Source: CAYMEV01 sp964431655 [NCBI: uncultured bacterium]
Lineage (GTDB): Bacteria; CAYMEV01
Assembly: GCA_964431655.1 (NCBI GenBank)
Contig: CAYSKJ010000018.1
Span: forward strand, 11,755 to 30,008
Reading direction: 5' to 3'
DNA: 18,254 bases
In this document: piece by piece, positions 1 through 6,693 of the stretch
Numbering within the stretch: position 1 is the first letter of the stretch
Layout of the letters: every line of letters starts with the position of its first letter
Made by a program: the position numbers and the translations under genes
Notes under the pieces: model-generated
Database searches by the model: none
Told to the model about the DNA's origin: nothing
Seen by the model: the letters and a program-made list of their open reading frames with translations, nothing else

Positions 1-1
1 G

Positions 2-526
2 CTGTGTACAGCAGGTATAATTGCACTCACACCCGATAAAATGATCATATCCCTTAAAAAAAGGTTTATCCCGGCCACTTCCCTGACCAGTACCCAGGCC
101 TTTGTTCACAGGAAACATGCGGTAAGGGCAGCATTTAAGACCGCGTACAGCAATCCTCTGTTTGGGGAGGGTCTGGGAAACGTGGGAAAAACCATACAAA
201 AGAGCTCAAAAAGCTATCTTGCAGGTGAAAAAATCAGCTCTGCCTGGTATACAACGGACAATTACTACCTGTATATTATCATTGAAAGAGGTATAATAGG
301 CTTTATAACACTTTTCTTTCCTATTATTTATATCCTTTATCTGAGTAGGCCAGGGAAAAAGGCTCCCTTTGAAGCCCAGGCTATTGGCCTCTCTTCGGGA
401 TTGACTGTATTTCTGATCCATCTGCTTGTGGTAGACGGACTCAACTGGATAGTCCTGTATACAAGCTTCTATTTCCTTCTTGCATTGAGTCTCAAATTTA
501 TGACAGAATCATGGGATGAGCAATAA
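2..526 (+). CDS. O-antigen ligase/polymerase family membrane protein (partial, C-terminal part)
   Basis: The reading frame is already open at base 2, so this is the 3' end of a longer gene; the ATG at 41 is internal. The visible 174 residues carry the typical end of a Wzy_C/WaaL-type protein: a loop with RKHAVRAA, then NPLFGEGLGNV, then DNYYLYIIIERGIIG leading into a membrane helix, followed by two or three more hydrophobic helices and a short polar tail. Proteins of this family act in the inner membrane on the periplasmic side, joining undecaprenyl-linked glycans to each other or to lipid A core. Ligase and polymerase cannot be told apart from this part alone. The stop overlaps the next gene by 11 bases, so the two are probably translationally coupled within a surface-polysaccharide operon that begins upstream of the window. 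Confidence 0.8.
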   Translation: MCTAGIIALTPDKMIISLKKRFIPATSLTSTQAFVHRKHAVRAAFKTAYSNPLFGEGLGNVGKTIQKSSKSYLAGEKISSAWYTTDNYYLYIIIERGIIGFITLFFPIIYILYLSRPGKKAPFEAQAIGLSSGLTVFLIHLLVVDGLNWIVLYTSFYFLLALSLKFMTESWDEQ

Positions 527-1763
527 AACTCTAATATTTATAATAGTGCTGTGCCATTTGGCTGTACTGGCCATACCTCCCCGGTGCTATGAACCTGATG
601 AAACAACCTACCTGTACAGCGGCAGGAATCTTATCCGCGGTAAATGGATTATAAGCCTGGAAGAACTCGCTCCCCAGATAAGGGAGGCACAGAATTCCGG
701 CTACATCATTGGACCGAACCCCCTTGGCTATACCCATCTTGAAGGCAACCGCTATACCCTTTCCAAACCCTTTTTTTTCCCTCTGATCGCAGGATTTTTT
801 GACAGGTATATCACATTCAGGCTGATAAACCTGTTTTTCAGCCTTATGCTCTTTCTTTTCTCCTGGATTTATATAAGGCATATCACAAAGAACTGGCCAT
901 TGTTCCTTGCCCTGCTTTATCTCAATCCTGCCTGTTTTATAATGCTTTCAAGGCCTCTTATGTCCGATTTTGCATCAATGGTATGCATATTTTTATCCTT
1001 TATGTCCTTTTACCTGATACTCAAAAGAGATATATACCCCGGGATAAAGACCATGCCTCTTTATTTCATATTATTTTTCTGTACACTTGCAAGCCCATTG
1101 CTAAGGCTCCCGAACATTATTATTCTGCCCGTAATTCTGCCATTTGCAGCTTATGAAATTATAAAAAGGGGATTCATCAGACATTCAGGTCTTGTGCTTG
1201 CAATACTGCTTGCCGGCCTTGCTTTCCTCTCCATCTATATCTCTTTGAACATCTATCTGTATGAAAAGCCCCTATGGTCCGGCTACCACCAGACCCAGAA
1301 CATAAAGAGGGTCAGCTTTCCGTTCGCTTTTATGAAGGTAATTGCTCCAGGGAATGTAAATCTCAAAGGCATACTTTTCAGGAATTTTTCCATGCTTATG
1401 AGGGATATGCTTCTTGCATACCCGGTGCTGTTCATGCTTCTGCTCACCTTCAGAACTGAACATGGTCCCCCGGGTTATTTTTTACTTATATCCTTAATCT
1501 GGATACTTTTTATATTTTTCCAGTACAAGGTACCCATGAACCTGCACTTTATCTTTATTTTAAGAATGTTTCTTCCCGCAGCGGGTTTTGCATCCCTGCT
1601 CACGTCTTTACACCTGCACAGTAAAAACCGTCTGGCTGCCATCTACAGCATTATTTTTATGGCTGTGCTCAGCATAATATCGTATATTTCCTACCTGGTT
1701 TTCTCAAACACTGTCACGAGCGCTGAATTCAGGCTGATACCCCTGATCTGGAACCTGTCATGA
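516..1763 (+). CDS. GT-C-like integral membrane glycosyltransferase (putative)
   Basis: This 415-residue protein has an N-terminal helix, a large extracytoplasmic loop (about 22-85), then roughly nine further hydrophobic segments. The loop opens with EPDETTYLYSGRNLIRG at 26-42. An acidic pair followed by Y and then a G-containing turn is typical of the first loop of GT-C enzymes (GT39/ArnT-like), where the acidic residue helps in catalysis with a polyprenyl-phosphate sugar donor. A second motif, SRPLMSDF at 145-152, puts an Asp near the end of a later helix. I infer a lipid-linked sugar donor and a periplasmic acceptor; the actual substrates cannot be read from the sequence. It starts inside the ligase-like gene and its TGA overlaps the next start as ATGA, so the three genes form one transcription unit. 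Confidence 0.6.
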   Translation: MSNKTLIFIIVLCHLAVLAIPPRCYEPDETTYLYSGRNLIRGKWIISLEELAPQIREAQNSGYIIGPNPLGYTHLEGNRYTLSKPFFFPLIAGFFDRYITFRLINLFFSLMLFLFSWIYIRHITKNWPLFLALLYLNPACFIMLSRPLMSDFASMVCIFLSFMSFYLILKRDIYPGIKTMPLYFILFFCTLASPLLRLPNIIILPVILPFAAYEIIKRGFIRHSGLVLAILLAGLAFLSIYISLNIYLYEKPLWSGYHQTQNIKRVSFPFAFMKVIAPGNVNLKGILFRNFSMLMRDMLLAYPVLFMLLLTFRTEHGPPGYFLLISLIWILFIFFQYKVPMNLHFIFILRMFLPAAGFASLLTSLHLHSKNRLAAIYSIIFMAVLSIISYISYLVFSNTVTSAEFRLIPLIWNLS

Positions 1764-2881
1764 GATATAATATTCTTGCCCTTTTATTCTGCCTGATCCT
1801 TCTGATGCCTGAGATGGGTATCCTGTCTCCTGAGGAGGGAAATTACCTTAATGATATGCAGATAGAAGAATTTGAAGTTTACAGCATTGAATTTGTGAGA
1901 CCTGATAATTCAGAAAAAGTGGAACTGCAGTACCCGGCCGGGGAAGATATCTGCGAGCCTGTTATCATGAACCTTCTAATAAGGGGTTTTATCAGGACTG
2001 CATCATTCCTCTCCATTCCCTTGAAATTTATAAAGATGATTATCCTGGCTGTATTTTTCATTCTGATAACCATAATAACATCTAAAACCCGGTTTGTTGA
2101 GCTTCAATACCTCCTGCTTTCATCCCCAATTTTTATAATGATGCTTATCAGCAGGCCATTCAGCGGTTTCATCCTCGACATGCCCGCTTTAGTCTACACC
2201 ATCATAGTAATAATGGCCCTGCACAGCAGGTTTGCAAGACCGAATTTAGTCGTATTTACTGCAGGTACTGCTGTCCTTATGCTGAATCCCCATAACTGCC
2301 TGTTTATAATCCTTCTCATCCTGTTTTACACAAACAGAAGGCCTTTTTTTATTGCTGAGCTAAAATACAGGGACATTTTCAGGGCTGTTATTTTCACTTT
2401 CTCCTGTTTAATTCTTATTATGGCAGTCCTGCCTTTTTCTTTAAACAGGCTTGATTTTGTCTATAATATGTTTTCAGGACTCAGGTATAATTTCTGGTTT
2501 TTCGCATTGCTTCCGGTTTTATTGTTGAGGGCGGGAAGGTTAAAACCCAGGGAGGTTGCGGAATCGGCGCTTTTAGTAATTATGTTTTTAATAAATAATG
2601 CCTTTATCAGCCCGAATCTAAATCATGCTGACAGTACAGGCATTATAAATTCAGGTCTGATTTTTTTCCCCCTGATACTATACCTTGCCCTTTATAATCT
2701 CGTTATTATCTTTGGACGGCAGAAAAGGGTTTTTGCCCTGTCTTTCCTGGTAAACACATTGATAAGTGCAGGTATTGCAATGCACTACTACGGACAGCTC
2801 AGGGCATTGCCTGCATTTATTCAGCAGGGTTTTGACGAATACTGGGTCATGGTTTTTCAGCAGTTTATCAACCCGCTTTAG
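1760..2881 (+). CDS. Multi-pass membrane protein, probable diverged GT-C paralogue of the preceding gene
   Basis: The protein has 373 residues and about ten hydrophobic helices, with one polar extracytoplasmic loop after the first helix. I do not recognise a named family. The layout copies the preceding gene: the loop starts with SPEEGNYLND (an acidic pair then Y, residues 23-32), and a later helix ends in IMMLISRPFSGFILD (126-139), matching IMLSRPLMSDF of its neighbour. That suggests two related GT-C-type proteins side by side, this one more diverged. The ATG overlaps the upstream TGA as ATGA, indicating translational coupling. It is the last gene of the left-hand + strand unit and ends 19 bases before the end of a convergent gene; I see no clear terminator hairpin in that gap. 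A non-catalytic partner or flippase-like role is also possible. Confidence 0.5.
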   Translation: MRYNILALLFCLILLMPEMGILSPEEGNYLNDMQIEEFEVYSIEFVRPDNSEKVELQYPAGEDICEPVIMNLLIRGFIRTASFLSIPLKFIKMIILAVFFILITIITSKTRFVELQYLLLSSPIFIMMLISRPFSGFILDMPALVYTIIVIMALHSRFARPNLVVFTAGTAVLMLNPHNCLFIILLILFYTNRRPFFIAELKYRDIFRAVIFTFSCLILIMAVLPFSLNRLDFVYNMFSGLRYNFWFFALLPVLLLRAGRLKPREVAESALLVIMFLINNAFISPNLNHADSTGIINSGLIFFPLILYLALYNLVIIFGRQKRVFALSFLVNTLISAGIAMHYYGQLRALPAFIQQGFDEYWVMVFQQFINPL

Positions 2882-2900
2882 GTTTTACTCAGGGCTGTTT

Positions 2901-3539
2901 TTATTTGACAGAATTTTTATCAATATTCTCAAGGTCCTTCAGTACCTTGTCATAATAGTTGCTTTTCAGGTAAAGACCGTCAGCAAGGAATCGGCTGTAT
3001 TTCCTGTAATATGCATCGTCAACTCCTCCAGCGGTGAAGAACAGTATTTTGAGTCCGCTGTAGTCCTTCAGAGTGCTTTTAATAATAGAAGAGGTGACAT
3101 AACCGTCCAGATGTATAAAGAGCTCTCCCATACTGAAAAGTATGTTCTGAAGCTCTTCAATCACATAAAGGGGCTGAAAAAGGCTGATATTATTATATTC
3201 ATCTTTGATGAGAACATCCTTAATATCCATTATATTGGCAGATATGATGTGGTTTATGGGTACACTGGACTGGGATTCACTGAAAAATACGTCATCGGTG
3301 AGGGGTATCAGAGTATTCTGATAGTCGAGCCTCTGAATCTGCATCAGTTCACGCAGGGTAATATCCCCCGGCATCATTATATCCAGAAGTATGACATTAA
3401 ACTGAAGAGTAAGTGAGGATGTAATTGCTGACAATCCTGAATACTGAGCCCTGGCATTATATTTCCGCGAGACAAGATCCAGTACAATCAGGTCTGCAAA
3501 CTCATTTGCATCATCAACTACAAGGATGTTCAGCGCCAT
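2901..3539 (-). CDS. Response-regulator-like protein with interrupted receiver domain
   Basis: The 212-residue protein opens as a standard receiver domain: ILVVDD with the acidic pair D9/D10, then VILLDIMMPG with the likely phosphoacceptor D53. The second half of a receiver (strand 4 to helix 5) is clearest only at the C-terminus: ILFFTAGG gives T169, and GLYLKSNYYDKVLKDL gives K192, at the usual T-to-K spacing. About 90 residues (71-160) lie between. That stretch has its own weaker candidates (T81, K112), so a degenerate receiver followed by a second half-domain is the alternative reading. No DNA-binding or enzymatic output domain is present. The start is supported by AGGAGG five or so bases upstream (3550-3545 on the minus strand). 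It is divergent from the GNAT-CheB pair, with overlapping promoter space. A role in signalling with an unknown partner is inference. Confidence 0.65.
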   Translation of the reverse strand: MALNILVVDDANEFADLIVLDLVSRKYNARAQYSGLSAITSSLTLQFNVILLDIMMPGDITLRELMQIQRLDYQNTLIPLTDDVFFSESQSSVPINHIISANIMDIKDVLIKDEYNNISLFQPLYVIEELQNILFSMGELFIHLDGYVTSSIIKSTLKDYSGLKILFFTAGGVDDAYYRKYSRFLADGLYLKSNYYDKVLKDLENIDKNSVK

Positions 3540-3561
3540 ATCACCCTCCTGTTTTTTCTCT

Positions 3562-3590
3562 TTGACATATTAGCACATTTAATGTAATAT
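3562..3590 (+). promoter_or_regulatory. Sigma70-type promoter for the GNAT-cheB unit
   Basis: A perfect TTGACA lies at 3562-3567 and TAATAT at 3585-3590, with an ideal 17-base spacer. Transcription would begin near 3597, leaving a leader of about 30 bases before the TTG start at 3628. An 11-base palindrome, ACATTTAATGT (3575-3585), sits between the two boxes and could be an operator. The reverse strand carries TAATAT at 3572-3567, so the divergent response-regulator gene probably has an overlapping promoter. Confidence 0.6.
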
Positions 3591-3615
3591 TAAAGATAAA
3601 TTTATTCAAAACAAC

Positions 3616-3620
3616 AGGAG
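3616..3620 (+). promoter_or_regulatory. Ribosome binding site deciding a TTG start
   Basis: AGGAG ends seven bases before the TTG at 3628. No ATG or GTG in this frame has a comparable site nearby, so the site supports TTG initiation for the GNAT gene. Confidence 0.6.
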
Positions 3621-3627
3621 CAGGTTA

Positions 3628-4230
3628 TTGAACGAATATGTTGATTTGCTGGAATTACCGGATAAAAGGACTGTTAAATTCTCCAGGCTTGCCATCCCCG
3701 GAGAGCTTGGTAAGCTGAAGACTTTTATTGGCTCAATGCCAGAAGAAGATCTTTTGTCGATAAACATTGACAAAAATGACAGACAAACCCTTGAACTTTT
3801 CATGGATAACCTGAAAGACGCAAAACATTCATGCATATGTGCGAGATTTGAGGATGGCAGTTTAGCAGGTTTCACCATGCTGAAGCTCCCGGAATATGGA
3901 TGGATGAGAAGCATAGCGGAGATAAAGGGTGTAGTGCATCCTGAGCTAAGAAAACTGGGAATTGCTAAAAAACTGCTGTATGCCATTTTTAGAATTTCCA
4001 TTTCCGAGAATAAAAGCATTTCCACCCTGATAATCAGGTCTATCGAAGGAGACAGAAGCTCAGCAGATGCCCTGGAATATATGGGATTCAAAAAGCACTG
4101 TGTAATAGAAGGCTTTGCCCATGATATAGTAGGGCGCAGAAAAAATCTGGTTATTTATGCCCTGGATGTCAATGAATTCTGGAATAAAATAGCCTATGGA
4201 AAACAGTTCGGTAGAAGCATGGAAGACTGA
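3628..4230 (+). CDS. GNAT-family N-acetyltransferase
   Basis: The protein has 200 residues. The N-terminal half (1-65) is charged and unassigned. The GNAT core follows: a beta strand pair with CARFEDGSLAGFTMLKL (71-87), then motif A, IKGVVHPELRKLGIAKKLL (99-117), where RKLGIA is the pyrophosphate-binding Q/RxxGxA signature for acetyl-CoA. Motif B, ALEYMGFKKH, is at 148-157. It should transfer an acyl group from acyl-CoA to an amine; the substrate cannot be predicted. Translation most likely begins at TTG, supported by AGGAG seven bases upstream. It ends 21 bases before cheB and probably shares its promoter. A GNAT domain next to CheB is not a standard chemotaxis arrangement, so the functional link is open. 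Confidence 0.8.
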   Translation: MNEYVDLLELPDKRTVKFSRLAIPGELGKLKTFIGSMPEEDLLSINIDKNDRQTLELFMDNLKDAKHSCICARFEDGSLAGFTMLKLPEYGWMRSIAEIKGVVHPELRKLGIAKKLLYAIFRISISENKSISTLIIRSIEGDRSSADALEYMGFKKHCVIEGFAHDIVGRRKNLVIYALDVNEFWNKIAYGKQFGRSMED

Positions 4231-4251
4231 CCAAAGCCCCGGTCATCAGAA

Positions 4252-5319
4252 ATGACAGCAAAACTCAAGGCACTCATAGTTGATGATTCAGCCCTTATTC
4301 GAAGGAGCCTCTTTCAGATACTCAGCGGTTTTGACAGAATAAAATCCGTAAACTTCGCCCCTGATGGCACTGATGCCATGTATTTGACCATGAGATACAA
4401 ACCCGACATAGTATTCCTCGATCTGGAGATGCCGGAAATGAACGGTTTTGCCTTTTTATCCTGGCTCATGAAAAACCATCCTGTCCCCACAATTATAATA
4501 TCGAGCATGGATAAAAGAGAAAATATTATCCGTTCTTATGAACTGGGTGCAATTGATTTCATTCCCAAACCCAATCTCCTTACAGCTAAAAAGCAGAACC
4601 TTTTCAATCCCATCCGGGAGCGCCTGCTGGCCAAAATTGACCTGGTGTCCAATCTGAAAGTGAACAGGAACACCATTCATGGCAAATCCTCATCGGACCC
4701 TGGAACAAAAGAGCGGGAAATCGAAACCATCAATGATATAATTTCCTCAAAAAAATTTGAGATCGTTTTTATGGGTGCATCCACAGGCGGCCCGGGTATA
4801 ATCGCCGAGATAGTAAAAAGCCTCAGGACTCCCTTTCCTGTTCCGGTCATTATCGGCATACATATGCCTCCCATGTTTACCAGGACCTTTGCAGAAAGGC
4901 TGGCTAATGCAACCGGGATAGGTGTACTTGAGGCTGAAGACGGCATGGTGGTCAGAAGCGATACTATCTATGTAGGAAGGGGCGGGTACGACATGTTGCT
5001 GGCCAGGGAAGGTCTCAAGACAGTAATTAGGCTTTATTCTGCGGGGAGTGCCAAATACATTCCTTCACTGGACAACCTGCTGGCATCCTGTGTAAAGATA
5101 TATCATGACAAGGTCCTTTGCATCATACTTACCGGGATGGGCGATGACGGTCTTGAGGGTGCAAAAGTCCTTGCCGGGGAAGGCGGTATAACAGTGACTC
5201 AGAAAGAGGATTCCTGCATTGTTTACGGCATGCCCAGGACTATTGAGGAAAATAATCTTTCTTCCCTCTCCCTGGATGTGGAAGAAATAAGCTATATGCT
5301 TAACCACTTTAATATATAG
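4252..5319 (+). CDS. cheB: Chemotaxis response regulator protein-glutamate methylesterase CheB
   Basis: The 355-residue protein has the full CheB architecture. The receiver domain (about 6-125) has D11/D12, phosphoacceptor D57 in FLDLEMPEMNG, S84 and K106. A linker (130-165) is followed by the methylesterase domain (168-352) with the three catalytic motifs: GASTGGPG (S177), IGIHMPPMFTRTFAERLA (H204) and ILTGMGDDG (D299). It removes methyl groups from receptor glutamates and deamidates receptor glutamines, lowering kinase activity during adaptation; phosphorylation of D57 relieves inhibition. All key residues are intact. There is no convincing Shine-Dalgarno before the ATG, so it may depend on coupling to the GNAT gene. 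No cheA, cheR, cheW or receptor gene lies within the window, so the pathway it serves (flagellar or alternative) is unknown. Confidence 0.93.
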   Translation: MTAKLKALIVDDSALIRRSLFQILSGFDRIKSVNFAPDGTDAMYLTMRYKPDIVFLDLEMPEMNGFAFLSWLMKNHPVPTIIISSMDKRENIIRSYELGAIDFIPKPNLLTAKKQNLFNPIRERLLAKIDLVSNLKVNRNTIHGKSSSDPGTKEREIETINDIISSKKFEIVFMGASTGGPGIIAEIVKSLRTPFPVPVIIGIHMPPMFTRTFAERLANATGIGVLEAEDGMVVRSDTIYVGRGGYDMLLAREGLKTVIRLYSAGSAKYIPSLDNLLASCVKIYHDKVLCIILTGMGDDGLEGAKVLAGEGGITVTQKEDSCIVYGMPRTIEENNLSSLSLDVEEISYMLNHFNI

Positions 5320-5410
5320 GGCATATTGCAGATTAGAAATCAATTATTTAAACTTTCCTGTCCCCCTTAACGTTTATTCTATATAGAGTTTGGATAAAAT
5401 TTATAGGAAG

Positions 5411-6580
5411 ATGAATAAAAAACTAAATACATTCCTTTTAATAGCGTCATTAATGTTCGCATTTTATGGATGTTCAAGCATCCACAGCAGGCATAAGGCT
5501 GATATAATGAGCCATGGTCAGGTGATGGAACTGCTGAATGAGACATTTGATGATAATTTTCCCCTTCCTGTAGTCAATCCCTTTGAGATAAGCGATGAAA
5601 TGAAAGACTTCGTGGAAAAAAACACCAGGGCTTACCAGACACCCGAAGCAGTATTCAATTCCATAGTGGACAGCATATTCAGCAGCACCGAGCCGGTCAT
5701 CTATGACGAAAGAAAAACCCATACCGCCATAGAGACCTTTGAAACAAGGACCGGTAACTGCCTGTCTCTGACCAATATGTTCATAGCCATGTCAAGGTAT
5801 GCCCGCCTGGATACCTTTTTTATAGAGGTCCTGGACCATATGGCCTGGACATCGGATGGGGACATTATAATGAACAACGGGCATATAATAGCTGGAATGA
5901 ATTTTTATAAGCTGAAAATGAGGGGCGGTGTACCCTCCGGTTATATCACAGTGGATTTTTATCCCTCAAGGCCAAAAACCTACCGTCACCTGGAGGCTAT
6001 TGATGACCTTTTGGCTATTGTGTATTTCTATAATAATCTTGGTGTAGAGCTGTTAAGGAATAATGAGACCGACAGGGCAATAATTCTCTTTGAGAATATT
6101 TTGCGGTTGAATAAGGCATCGGACAAGGTATACAATAATCTTGGCGTTTCCTACAGCAAGAAAAGGGATTTTCAAAAGGCCTATGAATGCTATGAAAATG
6201 GCTTTAAACACAATGATAAAAATATCAGCATCCTTACAAACCTCGTTTTCTTAAGCGAGTTTCTCCAAAAAGACGAATCTTTTGCCTTTTACAGCATAAA
6301 ACTGGAAGAGATCAAGAACACAAATCCCTATTATTTTCTCCAGAAGGCAGGCCAGAACCTGCTGAACGAAGACAGGGAAGGATTCTTCAAAAATATCAGG
6401 ACTGCGGAGAGGCTTGATCCTGACATTCCTGATATATACCTCTTATACGTGAAATATTATATCAGGGAAAAGGATTATGTGCTTGCAAAGAAGAACCTGG
6501 AGAAGGCAGAAAAACTCAAGATCGACACTGAAACCTCAAGGCTTTTTGAAAAAAAACTTGATTATTTCATGAAAAAGTAA
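5411..6580 (+). CDS. Lipoprotein with transglutaminase-like domain and TPR repeats
   Basis: From the ATG at 5411 this is 389 residues. MNKKLNTFLLIASLMFAFYGC is a lipoprotein signal peptide with the lipid-attached Cys at residue 21, so the mature protein should be membrane anchored outside the cytoplasm. Residues 75-190 resemble the transglutaminase-like fold: TRTGNCLSLTNMFIAMSRYA (C117), NNGHIIAGM (H158) and YITVDFYPS (D182) give a plausible Cys-His-Asp triad. The C-terminal half has TPR units, the clearest being YNNLGVELLRNNETDRAIIL and YNNLGVSYSKKRDFQKAYE, with weaker repeats to the end. A TTG at 5390 would add seven residues but gives a poorer signal peptide; neither start has an ideal ribosome site. 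Such proteins may be peptidases, crosslinking enzymes or protein-binding scaffolds. Its place before an LtaS-like gene suggests an envelope role, which is inference. Confidence 0.75.
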   Translation: MNKKLNTFLLIASLMFAFYGCSSIHSRHKADIMSHGQVMELLNETFDDNFPLPVVNPFEISDEMKDFVEKNTRAYQTPEAVFNSIVDSIFSSTEPVIYDERKTHTAIETFETRTGNCLSLTNMFIAMSRYARLDTFFIEVLDHMAWTSDGDIIMNNGHIIAGMNFYKLKMRGGVPSGYITVDFYPSRPKTYRHLEAIDDLLAIVYFYNNLGVELLRNNETDRAIILFENILRLNKASDKVYNNLGVSYSKKRDFQKAYECYENGFKHNDKNISILTNLVFLSEFLQKDESFAFYSIKLEEIKNTNPYYFLQKAGQNLLNEDREGFFKNIRTAERLDPDIPDIYLLYVKYYIREKDYVLAKKNLEKAEKLKIDTETSRLFEKKLDYFMKK

Positions 6581-6639
6581 ACCTCTGACTGCCCTCCTGA
6601 ATAACGTCTTTATTCATCAAAAATTCATTATTATTTATA

Positions 6640-6668
6640 TTGATAACAATAAAATATTATTATATATG
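6640..6668 (+). promoter_or_regulatory. Possible promoter before the LtaS-like gene
   Basis: TTGATA (6640-6645) is followed after 15-17 bases by overlapping TATATA/TATATG boxes (6661-6668). A start near 6675 would fit the ATG at 6694. The region is very AT-rich, so chance matches are likely. Confidence 0.35.
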
Positions 6669-6693
6669 CTATTTAAAACAAATTGGCCGGATT

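Noticed and set aside
2882-2900. Rho-independent terminator between convergent genes
   Set aside because: There is a short T-run but no stable GC-rich hairpin before it.
2766-3416. A 216-codon + strand frame overlapping the membrane protein end and the response-regulator gene
   Set aside because: It lies antisense to the receiver gene, which has clear motifs and a strong ribosome site; its own translation has no recognisable pattern.
3606-4091. A 161-codon minus-strand frame across the GNAT gene
   Set aside because: It is the antisense of a gene with clear GNAT motifs A and B and shows only low-complexity Ser/Leu runs.
6640-6693. TTG at 6640 as start of the LtaS-like gene
   Set aside because: The added residues come from an AT-rich, promoter-like tract; the ATG at 6694 gives a normal Lys-rich N-terminus before the first helix.
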